Position numbers and translations under genes: made by a program. Below are positions 11,441-37,915 of a stretch of DNA of 64,000 nucleotides, one piece after another. Source of the stretch: Arion vulgaris (lineage: Eukaryota > Mollusca > Gastropoda > Stylommatophora > Arionidae); assembly GCA_020796225.1 (NCBI GenBank), contig CM036758.1, positions 32,705,647 through 32,769,646 of the forward strand, given 5' to 3'. The notes beneath the pieces are model-generated. The model was not told the DNA's origin. It searched no databases and saw only the letters and a list, made by a program, of their open reading frames with translations. The number at the start of each line of letters is the position of its first letter. Position 1 is the first letter of the stretch.

Positions 11441-12380
11441 CTGACTCTGTGGACCTCAAAGATAACAGAAGTGGTGAAAAACACTATATATGAAGCCCAA
11501 AAGCCCGTTCTAGCAATCTCTTCTTATCCTGATAAAGTTAAGTTAAGTAACCCTTGTTTTACCACGTGGTATACAGGGGTAATATGGTGTTAGGCCCATA
11601 TTTTACATTGACCGTCGGCACACGATGGGCGATGTTGTCAACATCACGCATGTCTTATCCTGATACTGTGAGGCAAATAAAATTAGATAAAAGACAACAA
11701 AGAAAAAAGGGTGTTCAAATTATTTCTTTTCAATGATGACACTTGTGTGGTCTTTTTCTTTACTTTTTTGTTCTCCCTATCTGCGCTTGGTAAACTTTTC
11801 AGCCTCTTCACAGGTTGACACAGGTGGTCCAAGATAGATAGATTAGCAGCGGCATGATCGTCAACGACAGCAAACATAGCATTCGATGAATGACTCAGGT
11901 GATTTGACAATTCTTCTATGAATGTATTCGTGTACATCTCTTGCAGAAACACACATAGAAATCTTCATTGAAAAATGACACAAATAACGCACTTTCAGCA
12001 CTATTTCCATATAAGGAAACGTCTATCGAAATGGGCGGAGCTACAAGTCACGTTAACTTTTGAGTTGCCTACGAGGTTTTTTTTCCGACCAAACCTAAGA
12101 CGTGTCATTTCTCTGTTTGCACTTCTCAATGTATATAGGCTAGATTTCTTGGCAAGCTATTTTAGTTAACTATTTATTTTTTTACATTTTTGTTACAGTC
12201 ATTAGAGTAACTTTAAAAGATACCCCCACCCTCCACCATCTTTTTCGTTAATCTGCATTTTTTTAAAAATCTGCAAAGACAAGAGATGTTGCCGGTCATG
12301 TTCCCACCACAAATTCATGACATTGTTACGTCAAACCAAATGTAACACTCAAACCAACTGTTTGGATTTCCTCTTCGTCT
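11441..12380. other. Intergenic; LINE tail and SINE-T scraps
   Basis: 11441-11540 is a decayed LINE 3' tail. 11545-11665 resembles SINE-T (CCACGTGGTATACAGGGGTA, GACCGTCGGCACACGATGGG), followed by another LINE tail fragment (CTGTGAGGCAAATAAAATTAG). 11700-12380 shows nothing I can name. Confidence 0.45.
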
Positions 12381-12955
12381 CTTCCTTCATTGTAGCAATG
12401 GCGAAACACGTAAACTGTAGTTTTACAATGTACAAAAACAATATACAGCGACATTTCGACCAAGGCCTTTTGAAATGCAAACATGTCACCATGAACACTG
12501 AAAGAAAATTGTTCAACACAATATTTCTCCCAACATTATGCTATCAGTACCAAACCTGGTCGCAGACATTAAATGATAAAAGAAAACGTGTCGCGACAGT
12601 GATGAAATGTCTGCACAGAATGCTGGAGTATCAAGAAGAGACCTGGTTTAGGAATTAAGACAGGAAAAAAGTAGGTATGACATCGGTACTGAACTTCATT
12701 AAGAAACAACAAATTAAATGGTTCAGCCACATAAGCAGATTACCAACAGACAGTGCGCTTCAAAGAGCAATGCTTCTTCGATACAGTGTACACAGAGCAA
12801 AAGTCCTACCTCGCAAAAGTGGACCTCAGAAATAACAGAGGATGTAAAAGACACTATTTATGAAGCGCACACAAAATCCCGTTGTATAAATATCTTCATA
12901 TCCCGACGTTGTTAGGCAAAACGGGATTAGAGAACAGAAGAAGTACCCTCGTTCA
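12381..12955 (+). mobile_element. LINE RT relic
   Basis: Residues RKLFNTIFLPTLCYQYQTW and VMKCLHRMLEYQEETW match the RT tail subfamily at 15830-17105. It starts with a dispersed repeat (GGCGAAACACGTAAACTGTAG) also found at 31230 and 36880. Its 3' end holds the conserved terminal stem TCCCG...CGGGA (12901-12926). Confidence 0.75.
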
Positions 12956-13422
12956 ATTGTATCGGGAGAAGGAGAAGGGATGGGGGATTCATCAAATGTG
13001 CAAGATTCAATGACAAACACATAAAAATGGAATACCAACTCACACCCCATCAGGCATTGCAATAGAAAAACAAACACGCCGCTTGCAACAGTGGAAGAGA
13101 CAATTGCAAAAGATACTTCGAAAACTATTTAGCTTCAGTACAACATTTTTTTTTAGAATTGAGCAGTTCGCGACTTTGTCCGGTGACCTACTAATAGCTA
13201 TTTACAGAACGCAAATTCTACATCTCCATCTCAAAAGATCTAATGTTTGAGCCTAACGACAAACGTTGTCATGGTAACTGTGTGAACAGTGTTTAAGGTG
13301 TTCCCAACGAAATGCACTGCACATTCTTTCTTGCAGTTTTACTTTTTTTTTTTTCAAATATTTTTAAAACCTACTTCACTAACGTAGGCCATGCACAATT
13401 AGGAATGTCACCACGTTGCACG

Positions 13423-13423
<1 letters not shown>
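12956..13423. other. Intergenic, nothing recognised
   Basis: Short T runs (13147, 13345) but no exon or known element. Confidence 0.4.

Positions 13424-13492
<69 letters not shown>
13424..13492. repeat. (AT)n microsatellite, about 34 repeats
   Basis: An uninterrupted alternating AT tract. The apparent tyrosine-isoleucine reading frames across it are artefacts. Confidence 0.99.
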
Positions 13493-13494
<2 letters not shown>

Positions 13495-13727
13495 TTTATG
13501 GTAATGTCAAGCAAGGTCGCGCCAAAGTTTGCTTTGCCCATATTGCAAACATCGGCTACTTCAGTTCTATTCTACTAACACGAACCTCTTTCTGTGTTTC
13601 CTGTTGTAGCTTTTTCCTTTCCACTCATTGCCTTTCATTGATTATTGGTTACTTAACCGGAGTCATTACACTCCAGCCAACCCATAGGTGCTCAGTCTCC
13701 CCAACATATGTCGAAGGCTATACATAA

Positions 13728-13997
13728 GGAACCCTTTCATACCTTATGGTATATAGGGCAATACAGTGTTAGACCTGTATTATTCATTGACCGTCGGCAC
13801 ACGTTGGGTGATGTGGTCAGCATCACGCCGGCCGCCTTTACTTTCCCAGAGCATGTCTGGTACCCAGTTGAGGCTGGGTCGACCTGAGAGCCGTCGCGGT
13901 CGGGAAAAATTTCACGCAGTAGAACTGCGGGAGTTGAACCGGACCACCAGCCTTGAGAAGCGAGTTCACTAACAACTACGCTACCGCGGCTCTCTAT
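13728..13997 (-). mobile_element. SINE-T, tRNA-derived
   Basis: Minus-oriented. The head at the right reads GCCGCGGTAGCGTAGTTGTT (A-box-like) and then CCGGTTCAACTCCCGCAG (B box), followed by a body ending in the TATACCATAAGGTATG inverted repeat at the left. Partial copies occur at 5226 and 11545. Confidence 0.75.
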
Positions 13998-14004
13998 ACA
14001 TACT

Positions 14005-14275
14005 GATGGTTATTTTCTTTCAAACATTGAATAAAAATCGTTGCATATCCTTTACAGAATGTCGCTATCAACCACAGTAAACGAGTTGTTGATTTTCTAG
14101 GCACCACTTATATGTTCAGTAGTTTGCCCTTGCTTTCTGAACGGTGAAGTCTATTTTTACCATCTGTTAAAATCCACGGAAACGAATTTGTTTCCAAACT
14201 GCCGTGCCGCGGAGTTTGAACCAGGTACGCTTGTGATATGTTCAAGTTCAATACGATTTCAGCTAGAGTAGCCCA
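14005..14275 (-). mobile_element. SINE-C copy, tRNA-derived
   Basis: Minus-oriented. The head reads GGGCTACTCTAGCTGAAATC and then CTGGTTCAAACTCCGCGG (B box). Shared with 19225, 44780 and 45600. Confidence 0.75.
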
Positions 14276-14317
14276 CTTTAATAATATTAAGTATTAATTA
14301 TTTATTTTTCCTATCTT

Positions 14318-14912
14318 CATCTTCAAATATTACTTCTTGACTGTCTCCATTTTCAAACATTACTTCTTGACTGTCTCCATCTTCAAATATTACTTCTTGA
14401 CTGTCTCTATCTTCAAATATTACTTCTTGACTGTCTCTATCTTCAAATATTACTTCTTGACTGTCTCCATCTTTAAATATTACTTCTTGACTGTCTCCAT
14501 CTTCAAATATTACTTCTTGACTGTCTCCATCTTCAAATATTACTTCTTGACTGTCTCTATCTTCAAATATTACTTCTTGACTGTCTCCATCTTCAAATAT
14601 TACTTCTTGACTGTCTCCATCTTTAAATATTACTTCTTGACTGTCTCCATCTTCAAATATTACTTCTTGACTGTCTCCATCTTCAAATATTACTTCTTGA
14701 CTGTCTCCATCTTCAAATATTACTTCTTGACTGTCTCCATCTTCAAATATTACTTCTTGACTGTCTCCATCTTTAAATATTACTTCTTGACTGTCTCCAT
14801 CTTCAAATATTACTTCTTGACTGTCTCCATCTTCAAATATCACTTCTTGACTGTCTCCATCTTCAAATATTACTTCTTGACTGTCTCCATCTTCAAATAT
14901 TACTTCTTGATT
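14318..14912. repeat. 30-bp minisatellite, about 20 units
   Basis: Head-to-tail copies of a 30-bp unit containing CTTCAAATATTACTTCTTGA. Variation is confined to two C/T sites (CTCCAT or CTCTAT; CTTCAAA or CTTTAAA). With 10 codons per unit and no stop, frames stay open on both strands; nothing suggests translation. Confidence 0.97.
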
Positions 14913-14929
14913 TACACCGACCGGTTGTT

Positions 14930-15175
14930 AGTTTTATTGAAAAACAGAGATTCAAATAGTTTGGTCACTTGGTGAGAATGAACACGAACACACCATTTGC
15001 AAGAGCGTGCAACCTCAAATTGGAATCATCAAGAGGAAGGACAGACCAATAAATAGGTGGATTGATGGAGTTACAGACATCCTAAAACTCCACAATATCA
15101 CTGCATATCAAGCGACCGAGCACGAATTATCTCGGAAACGATCAACACTTTAATCTGCGACGCCTAACGGTAAAA
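14930..15175 (+). mobile_element. LINE RT tail relic
   Basis: Plus-strand residues resemble FGHLVRMNTNTPFARACN and a following degenerate RGR..RW segment, the end of an RT C-terminal domain; heavily mutated. Confidence 0.55.
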
Positions 15176-15289
15176 AAGCAGAGAAGAACAAAATAAAGGA
15201 GGTCTGCTTTATTTTTCTATATTCGTATATATATACATCTAGCTTTACTAGCAAGATTTGCATGGTATTTACGTTCTTACATATTTTAA

Positions 15290-15610
15290 ATAGTGAATTA
15301 GTTTTTCCCTTGGCAACATATGGTTGTGAGACATAGACCTTTGTCTGTGGAGAAGAACATTAATGCCTTTGAATGCAAATGCTACAGAAGAGTACTTAGA
15401 ATATCATGGACAGAGAAAAGAACAAATGCTTCTGAACTGCAACAGCTTCATATTAAAGAGAGGTGCCTATCAAAGAACATACAAAGAAATATAATGAAAT
15501 AGTTCTGACACATCAAACGTGACTAGAGGAGATCATTTTGGATGGAATGATACCTGGAAGAAGATTGAGAAGAAGGCATTGAAGACGATGAGAGCAAGAT
15601 GTCATTGACT
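15290..15610 (+). mobile_element. LINE RT relic
   Basis: Reads FECKCYRRVLRISWTEKRTN in frame, then decays. Same subfamily as 27640-28345. Confidence 0.75.
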
Positions 15611-15829
15611 ATTATTTTGTTGACTTTATTTGAAGTTCCTTTGATGAACTTAATTGGATGTTGATGACATGTCCACCCTCGCCACGTATAAACATTAGAA
15701 AATATTGCATGGCGTCTGTCTTGGATATACAGTTGACTTAAGTGCTATATTTATCCAAAACACTATAGCACTGTTGTTTTGTTTATTATAAGCAAACAGT
15801 GAGATCCGATTTGCAAGGGAGATCAGATG

Positions 15830-17105
15830 TGCAAGAGGGACTGCACAAAGTACAGAGGAATAGTACAGAGGACAGTACAGAGGAATAGTACAAAGTACAG
15901 AGGAAACTGAGCCACACTGGGAAAATATTATGCAAAATGCTTGAAAAAAGGCTCCGCCACATCATCGAGCCACAGCTTAATGACTCCCAAATGGGATTCA
16001 CGAAGAACAAAAGCCGTACAGACGCAATATTCACCCTCAGGCAGTTAGTAGAAAGGACTGTCGAGTCCGACAAACACCTACAAGTTGCATTTGTAGATCA
16101 GAAAAAAGCGTTCGACCGCGTGGATAGACACAAGTTGTGGAAAATACTAACAACCTATGGGGTTAATGACCCTTTAACCAACCTTTGCAAGAGCCTTTAT
16201 ACTGACAGCCAATGTACGATTAGAACAAATACAGGATTATCAGAAAAGTTTCACGTAGGGTCAGGAGTAAGACAAGGTTGCGTACTATCCCCTCTGCTGT
16301 TTATTACGTACATTGACCACATTTGTAAAATAGCTAACACCAGCGAATTAAACAACCTCGTAGAACTCTTAAACGAATTTTGTTTTTGCAGATGATCAGG
16401 CAATCATATCAACAGCAGAAGAACAGCTACAACAACACATTAACAGACTCCAGTTAGTATGTAACGAATACAACATGAGAATAAACATGTTACAAAACAG
16501 AACATCGGACAAAACAGAAGTAATGACATTCGCCAGAGAGGAAAGCACTACCAATATTTCCATCGACAATCGTCCACTAAAACAAGTAAAAGACTTCACA
16601 TACCTGGGGAGCATTTTTTCAACAAACGGAAGAATAACTAATGAAATTCAACACAGATGCAACAAAGCAAATCAAATGATAGGACACATGGCGCCAATTT
16701 TAAGATGCAAACATGTCACCATGAACACAAAAAGAGCAATGTTCAACACAATCTTTCTCCACACATTATGTTACCAGTGCCAAACCTGGACACTGACAAC
16801 AAATGATAGAAGAAAACTAGTCACGACAGAAATAAAGTGTCTACGCAGAATGCTGGGTGTAACAAGAAGAGACCGGTTGAGAAATGAAGACATCAAGAAA
16901 AAATTGGGTACAACATCAGTACTAGACTTCATCAAGAAACAACAAATTAAATGATTCGGCCACGTAAGCAGATTACCAACAGACAGTGCACCTAAAAGAT
17001 GGACCTCAGAGATAACAGAAGCGACGAAAGAGACTATCTACGAAGTGCATACAAGGGCCCGTTTTAGAAATCTCTTCTTGACCTGACGCTGTGAGGCAAA
17101 CAGGA
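15830..17105 (+). mobile_element. LINE reverse transcriptase, one major frameshift
   Basis: The best-preserved RT in the window. The first frame (15937-16395) reads MLEKRLRHIIEPQLNDSQMG, then FVDQKKAFDRVDRHKLW (first catalytic Asp region) and GSGVRQGCVLSPLLF. The catalytic FADDQAI (16385-16405) and the rest lie in a second frame: YLGSIFSTNGRITNEIQHRC, YQCQTWTLTTNDRRKL and CLRRMLGVTRRDRL. So all core RT motifs are present, but the frame changes between about 16350 and 16385. The architecture fits a non-LTR element, RTE- or jockey-like; I cannot assign the clade by eye. The endonuclease domain is missing, so the copy is 5'-truncated, and the 3' end includes the terminal stem near 17082-17105. 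Confidence 0.9.
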
Positions 17106-17194
17106 TTCGAGAAAGATAGAAAGAGATCCGATTTTTAAACTGATTTTCCGTGTTCTCAAATGATGCTGCAGTAGACTGGAAGACAAACACTGGA

Positions 17195-17520
17195 TATGAT
17201 TATGGAAAAGACTTCCTTAAAGACCTAAGCAGAACAGACCAGGTCATTATACTTCGACTACGTACCGAACACTGCAGACTCAACAAATACTTAGAATAGG
17301 AATAAATCAAACAGTCTGTCAATGTCAGCAGGCGGAACAGACACCAGAGCATGTCCTGCAAGACTGTCCTCACCTGGGTGAGCTGAGAAGCAACATGTGG
17401 CCACACCCAGTCGACCTGAAAACTAAGCTCTGGGGAAACCTGGCAGACCTGAAGCTGACTGGCCAGTTTGTGGTCCGCAGTACAATAAACGCATGACCAG
17501 AGATAGCTGAAGAAGAAGAA
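17195..17520 (+). mobile_element. LINE ORF2 C-terminus with Cys-His motif
   Basis: Plus-strand residues IILRLRTEHCRLNKYL and CQCQQAEQTPEHVLQDC form the Cys/His cluster that follows RNase H in several LINE families. One stop or shift falls between them. Ends in (GAA)n near 17510. Confidence 0.75.
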
Positions 17521-17744
17521 GAATAAATGGTGCTGCTACGTTTTCATGTAATTTCACGTTTTACTGTGCATGATCATGACCTAGAAATGACTGATTAATG
17601 GTTTGGCTCGAGACGTGGATTTTCGAAAAATGTATACTGCCAGAACGGTTTGTCAGGTGACTATATGTTACATACGAGTTAATCAACAATGAAACGATGA
17701 AACCAGATGCAGTAGTTAGATGTGTGCACTTTAAATGTTATGTT

Positions 17745-18000
17745 ATGCGATTGACATTATGGCACATTGGACATTCCCATTCGTGCTCTGTCCTCCGCAG
17801 CAGCAGCCATCCCAAAGTCAATTTGCTCACCGTACCCATGAGAAGTTGATTAGTATATCTTCTCTCTCTACCACGAAGATGACACCGTCTGGCATGTTCA
17901 AACTTAACGCTTAATTCTCGAACTCGTTCCAGCGTCTGAGACTTACCCATGTCCCATAAATGAGAGCGTACCGCATTGAATGACATCGGCTCTGTTCATA
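17745..18000 (-). mobile_element. LINE 3' end, RNase H family
   Basis: A minus-strand frame of 82 codons: SHLWDMGKSQTLERVRELSV, CHLRGRERRYTNQLLMGTV and HEWECPMCHNVNRIT. Same segment as 37680-37915. The CATAACATAACA-type end lies at the left. Confidence 0.8.
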
Positions 18001-18600
18001 CTTCTGCCAGCTTGAGTCGGAGCTTTGTTTGCAAGAATGTCAGCAATGTACTTTATATGTGTATACATGTATGTATGTATGCTGTTGTTTCTTCTCAATT
18101 ATACAAGCACATAAATCTTATGGCATGTGTTTGTGCAAACACTGTTCGATCGAATCTGACCTGATTAATCGGTGTTAAACAGGCGACGCTGTTTATGAAA
18201 GACGCTCCTAAGAAAAGCGTTTTTTTTTTTAAAAAGCTAGCTGGTTGTGTTCTCAATACCGCTAGTCTGTAGAGCTAGGCAATGGGCGCCATAAGAAATA
18301 AGGGTTTGTGGTTCGAATCCTGTGTTTGGTAATTTGTTTTTTTCCAGAAACCCCGAATACTTGTTCACTTTCTATTTATTGATCTGATGCAGTAGTTAAC
18401 ACAGTATTCGTGATCCGCCTCTAGAAAACTGAAGGGCACTACAGACACCTTGTAAGGATAAAAGTTAAACATTTCTGTCAAAACTCTGTGAACTGTAATT
18501 TTCAATATGTGTGCCCCTTGGGGTGAGAGTCTTATAGACATGGGCGTTCACCGAAATCTTTCCAGAAGGGGGCAAAATTAATTACAAAAACATTTAGTTG
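18001..18600 (+). other. Intergenic with one tRNA-like SINE
   Basis: 18250-18345 holds CGCTAGTCTGTAGAGCTAGG (A-box-like) and GTGGTTCGAATCCTG (B box), followed by TTTTTTTCCAGAAACCCCG, a small tRNA-derived SINE head; the reverse complement of a related element lies near 54745-54790. The rest is unassigned. Confidence 0.5.
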
Positions 18601-18609
18601 GTAGCCTAA

Positions 18610-18840
18610 AATGAAATATTTACGGTAATGAGAGAGCGACCAGGCTAGCATCAACAGTATCGATTGTTGGGGAGTTGAAGATGTATACGGGGGATGTTCT
18701 TTGGTCTCTTTGTGACTGTCTGTTGGACGAGGACACTAAAATAATATGTTGAATCGATCCAGCGATTTAGACAGTTTGGAGTTACCCAGTGTACAGGGAG
18801 AACTGGATGCATTTGGGGCAGAGTTAGGAATGTGTTTCGC
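18610..18840 (+). mobile_element. LINE RNase H relic
   Basis: Degraded GNERADxLAS region, then GELKMYTGDVLWSLCDCLLD, matching the copies at 5986 and 54935. Confidence 0.65.
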
Positions 18841-18844
18841 CTGA

Positions 18845-19105
18845 GTGGTTACCGGGGCCCAAATTTGGGGTGTACAGAATAGAACCACTGTTACCTGCCA
18901 CGCATGTCGTAAGAGGCGACTAAGGAGGTTTGGCTGAAATCGGATGCATGTGTCCTAAACGTGTAGAAGTCTGCGTTTAGGGGCCTATCAAACCAATGTG
19001 CAACGTATACACGTTCTTGGTAAAGATCAAACATATCACAAAGAGTGATTGAAATTGGTCTTAAAGAACGAACGCAAAGAAGAAGAAGAAGGAGAGGAAT
19101 GTATT
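18845..19105 (+). mobile_element. SINE-D copy
   Basis: Contains CATGTCGTAAGAGGCGACTA and ends AAGAAGAAGAAGAAGG. Followed by an RNase H family tail to about 19220. Confidence 0.75.
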
Positions 19106-19224
19106 TAATCAGCGAGCCACGGGCACCATCAGTATGCATACTCTTCAATATCTGTTGGGGAGACTGAGCACCTATGGGTCTGCCCCGAGTGCAATGACGT
19201 CAGTTTAGTAACCAATAACCAATT

Positions 19225-19430
19225 AAAATGAAAACCGTTGCATATCCTTGCATAATCATCGCGGCGGGCACTTTGAAACAAAATTAGCTCCCGTGGATTT
19301 TTACGAACGGTAAAAAAAGACACCACCGTTCGGAAAGCAATGATAAACTACTAAACGTATAAGTGGGGCCAAGAACATTTAAGACTCATTAACTGTGGTT
19401 GATAGCGACGTCCTGTGAAAAGAATATGCC
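19225..19430 (+). mobile_element. SINE-C partial copy
   Basis: Plus-oriented body of SINE-C (GTTGCATATCCTTGC-like start, ACTGTGGTTGATAGCGACG), lacking the head. Confidence 0.6.
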
Positions 19431-19813
19431 TTGATATTCATTGTAATGTTATTATTATCGCATTATTATCGACTCCACAATCATTAGAGTAGAGTCAGAT
19501 ATGCTTCAACATATAAAAACGTTGGACCAAGCTGCTGTATATCTTTCATTGTTCATTCGAAGATCATCTTCATCGCACATGTCCATAATTGCTCCGATCT
19601 CCTCCCAAGCATGTATTTCAGTGTGTGTATCTTCACGTAATCGTAATGTATCTTCACGTAATCGTAATGTTTATTCACGTACATGTTTTGTTTCGTAACA
19701 TAATGCAGCTTTAATTTAATTTTAAATCAATTGGTTCCAGTACAAAGTACGTATAATATGGTAAATACAAATCTTGGCTTAGTCTTGTAGCAGACGTGTT
19801 GGTTCTCACGAAG
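19431..19813 (+). promoter_or_regulatory. Putative upstream region and 5' UTR of PHYHD1
   Basis: Sequence before the proposed first coding exon. 19630-19680 has three copies of TCACGTAATCGTAATGT. I see no certain TATA box or initiator; the assignment rests only on position. Confidence 0.3.
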
Positions 19814-34727
<14,914 letters not shown>

Positions 34728-34990
34728 TCTTCGTACAGAATACCTTGTTACTAAAATGTTACAATATCAAAATGGCTGTTAGCAAATGTTTTTCAAAACA
34801 GAGCACACTAAATTCGGTCTTGGTTTTATTAATTAATTAATTACTCTATGAATTTATGCGTGGTCATGGCGCTATGAGAAGGAGAAATTCCAAAGAACTA
34901 TTAGTGTAGCAAACATCTGCTCAGGAAAGGCTATTTGATGATGATGATGAATTTGTCAAATAATATCTCAGTCCATTAGGTAGTTTATCG
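34728..34990 (+). other. Putative PHYHD1 3' UTR and flank
   Basis: Follows the TGA at 34725-34727. I see no canonical AATAAA within the next 150 bp. A LINE tail scrap starts near 34870. Confidence 0.35.
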
Positions 34991-35895
34991 TAATTGATCA
35001 CACATTTTTGTTGATAATCAGGCAATCATATCAACAACAGAGGAACAGCTACAGCAACACATTAACAGACTCCAGTTAACATGCAATGAATACAATATGA
35101 GAATAAACATTGACAAAACCAAAGTAATGGCATTCGCTAGAGATTAAAACACTACCACTACCTCCATCGACAAAAATCATTTTAACCAAGTTAAAGATTT
35201 CTTCAGAAAATGGAAGAATAACAAAATCCAACATAGATGCAATAAAGCAAATCAAATCATAGGACAAATAGCACAAATTTTAAAATGCAAACATTTCACC
35301 ATGAGCACTAAAAGAGCATTGTTCAACACAATATTTCTCTGAATATTGTGCTATCAGTGCCAAACCTGTACGCTGACATCAAATGATAGAAGAAAACTCT
35401 AGTCATGACAGAGATGAAGTGTCTACGCAGAATGCTGGGAGTATCAAGAGAAGACCCAGACATTAGGAAAAAACGTGGGTACAACATCAGTACTGCACTT
35501 GTAAGAAACAAGAAACAACAAATTAAATGGTTCGCCCACAGAAGCAGATTACTAGCAGACAGTGCACCTCAAAGAGCAATTCTACTCCGATGCACTAGAT
35601 ACAAAACAAAAGGACGTCCACGCAAAAGATGGACCTCAGAAATAACAGAGGGAGTGAAAAACACTATTTATGAAGCGCACACAAAAGCCCGTTCTATAAA
35701 TATCTTCTTATCCTGACACTGTAAGACAAAACAGGATTCGAGAAGAGCACACAAAAGCCTGTTCTAGAAATATCTTCTTATCCTGACACTGTAAGGCAAA
35801 ACAGGATTAGAGAAGAGCACACAAAAGCCTGTTCTATAAATATCTTCTTATCCTGACAATGGGAGGCAAAACAGGATTAGAGAAAATAAGAGGAA
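34991..35895 (+). mobile_element. LINE RT relic with triplicated 3' tail
   Basis: Plus copy of the 15830-17105 subfamily: CNEYNMRINIDKTKVMAF, then TEMKCLRRMLGVSRED and KGRPRKRWTSEITEGVKN. The 3' terminus is repeated three times with a 70-bp period (35675, 35745, 35815), each repeat holding the TCCTG...CAGGA stem. Confidence 0.85.
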
Positions 35896-36164
35896 AGAAG
35901 GATAAACAAATAAAATAACAATATACATTTCTCTCTCGTCGGACAGTAAGCAGATGTATCGATGACGTAAAGCATATTTTTTATTTTACTATGCACTGCA
36001 ATAAATTTTACATCCTCGTCGGACACAAATAAAGGCTGCTCATCTCTGACCTACTCCATTCTAGATGGCACATGGTTTTTTTTTTTATGATGGTGGTGTT
36101 AAGTTTTATTTTCATATTCAGAATTTCTTAGTTTTATGTTTGTAATCATTATTCAGTTTTACTT

Positions 36165-36450
36165 GATTGATTGATTGATTGCCCATCATCATTGCACTTT
36201 GATCTCCGTAGCATCCATGAGGGTCCACGATGTAATTTAGAAAATGGTTAAAATATGTTGTAGGAATTTTATTTTTTAATCTTTCTAATAAATTTTGCCA
36301 GAGTAGGGCATCTAAATTACATTGGGAACCCTCGCTTGTGCTACAGAGTTCGTTCACTGCCGCTGAGCTCTTCCTCGTTTAAGGAAGAGATTGGAGAACA
36401 CATGGTTCATCAGTGAAGTGCAATGATGATGGTCCTATCAATCAATCATA
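36165..36450. mobile_element. Inverted pair of SINE-A 3' halves
   Basis: A minus SINE-A tail half (36165-36300) is joined directly to a plus tail half (36300-36450), with the (TTGA)n tails at the outer ends. It would form a long imperfect hairpin. An A/T-rich unassigned stretch (35896-36164) precedes it. Confidence 0.75.
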
Positions 36451-36589
36451 AGGACAGAACTTCTTGGAAACCCATTACAGCTAACCCTTGTTGTAGAAGA
36501 TGGCTCATGATTGATTGTTTCTGAAAAGCATGCAGCATGTTTCAATATTTATATATAGTCAGTAATAAATATCCATTAAGACTGAAACT

Positions 36590-37265
36590 GTTTGGAGTGT
36601 TTCTGTTTCAGTTTGGAATATCTTCATTGCACTCCAGACATGTCCATAAATGCACTAATCTTTGCAATATTTCCAAGAACATCCAGCAACTAACCATACC
36701 AGTTCGATGTTAACTGATGAGTCTACTCGTATACCTGTTGTGCTGTTCTTTTCTGACCATTCAAATCTTTATTCCAATCTCTTGAAATCTAACTCTTGAT
36801 GTGAACTGGTTTCATTATAAGGAAAGACTGTAGAAAAACTATGTTATAAGGAAAGTATAGTAAAACTATGTTGTAATGGCAAAACACGTACAAAAACAAT
36901 ATACAAGGACATTTCAACCAAAAGGCCTTTATCATACCTATCAGGTTAGGGATTTATTATCTGATTCTATATGTTGTGTGCTGTATAGGAAGTCTGAATT
37001 TCTTCACTTCTTTTGCATCCTTTGCTTAAAGTTCTTTTGGTCGAAAATTTGCTATATATTTTTTTTGTACTTTGTAAAACTACAGTACTTTGTTTTTACA
37101 TGTTTCGTCGTTGGACTCCTCGTTAAAAGTCCTCTTTGCTGCCACTCTGTGAGTGCGTTCAGAATGTCAGCCCTATCCATAGGTTGATCCCCCCATCCCC
37201 CATACGGTGGCAGAGCTAGCCAGCCTGTCTGCTCTCTCATTGCCAAACAACACTTATGTACCCTG
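36590..37265 (-). mobile_element. LINE RNase H relics and a dispersed repeat
   Basis: 36600-36790 is a minus RNase H family tail (CACTCCAGACATGTCCATAA). 36850-36935 is the dispersed repeat also seen at 12390 and 31230. 37105-37265 reads MDRADILNALTEWQQRGL on the minus strand, the segment after the RNase H GNERAD motif. Confidence 0.6.
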
Positions 37266-37334
37266 AAACGAAGATGGATGTACGGTTTGGTGAAATGTAC
37301 ATGTGCGGATAAATTTGTTATTCTTTATAAATCC

Positions 37335-37520
37335 CTGGTGAATTGCAACTGTTGTCAAGGGGAATTGTTGCCATTGTCCAGGGAAATTGTTACTGTTGTC
37401 CATGGGAATTGCAACTGTTTTCTTGGGGAATTGCAACCATTTCCTTGGGAAATTGCAGCCATTTTCCTGCGGAATTTAACTGTTTCCTTGAAAAATTGCA
37501 ACTGTTTCTTTGGGAAATAT
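37335..37520. repeat. About 24-bp tandem repeat
   Basis: Degenerate units on GGGAATTGCAACTGTTTTC. Confidence 0.9.
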
Positions 37521-37579
37521 GATATCTATATAGTATCTGAGAAAATTATTCAGATATAAACAATTGGTAGAAAGGTGGC

Positions 37580-37915
37580 AGAATGACAGCAATGGAAATC
37601 TCTTGTGGAAGCCTTATGTGTCAAACGGAACAAGAAGAGGATATATATATAAATATAAATATCATCAATGCGGTACGCTCTCAATTATGTGACATGGGCA
37701 AGTCTCAGACACTGGAACGAGTTCGAGAATTAAGCGTTAAGTTTAGACATGTCAGACAATGTCATCTTCGTGGTAGAGAGAGAAGGTATACTAATCACCT
37801 TCTCATGGGTACGGTGAACAAATGGACTTTGGGATGGCTGCTGCAATGGAGGACAGAGCATGCATGGGAATGCCCAATGTGCTGTGACGTCGGTCGCATA
37901 ACATAACATAAATAT
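37580..37915 (+). mobile_element. LINE 3' segment of RNase H family, best copy
   Basis: An open 107-codon frame: SQLCDMGKSQTLERVRELSV, CHLRGRERRYTNHLLMGTV, WLLQWRTEHAWECPMCCDVG. It ends in CATAACATAACATAA. The CPMC pair may belong to the terminal Cys/His motif of the LINE protein. Confidence 0.8.

Noticed and set aside
14298..14975. Repetitive 181- and 212-codon frames (DGDSQEVIFE and SIFKYYFLTV repeats)
   Set aside because: By-products of the 30-bp minisatellite, open on both strands with no unique sequence around them.
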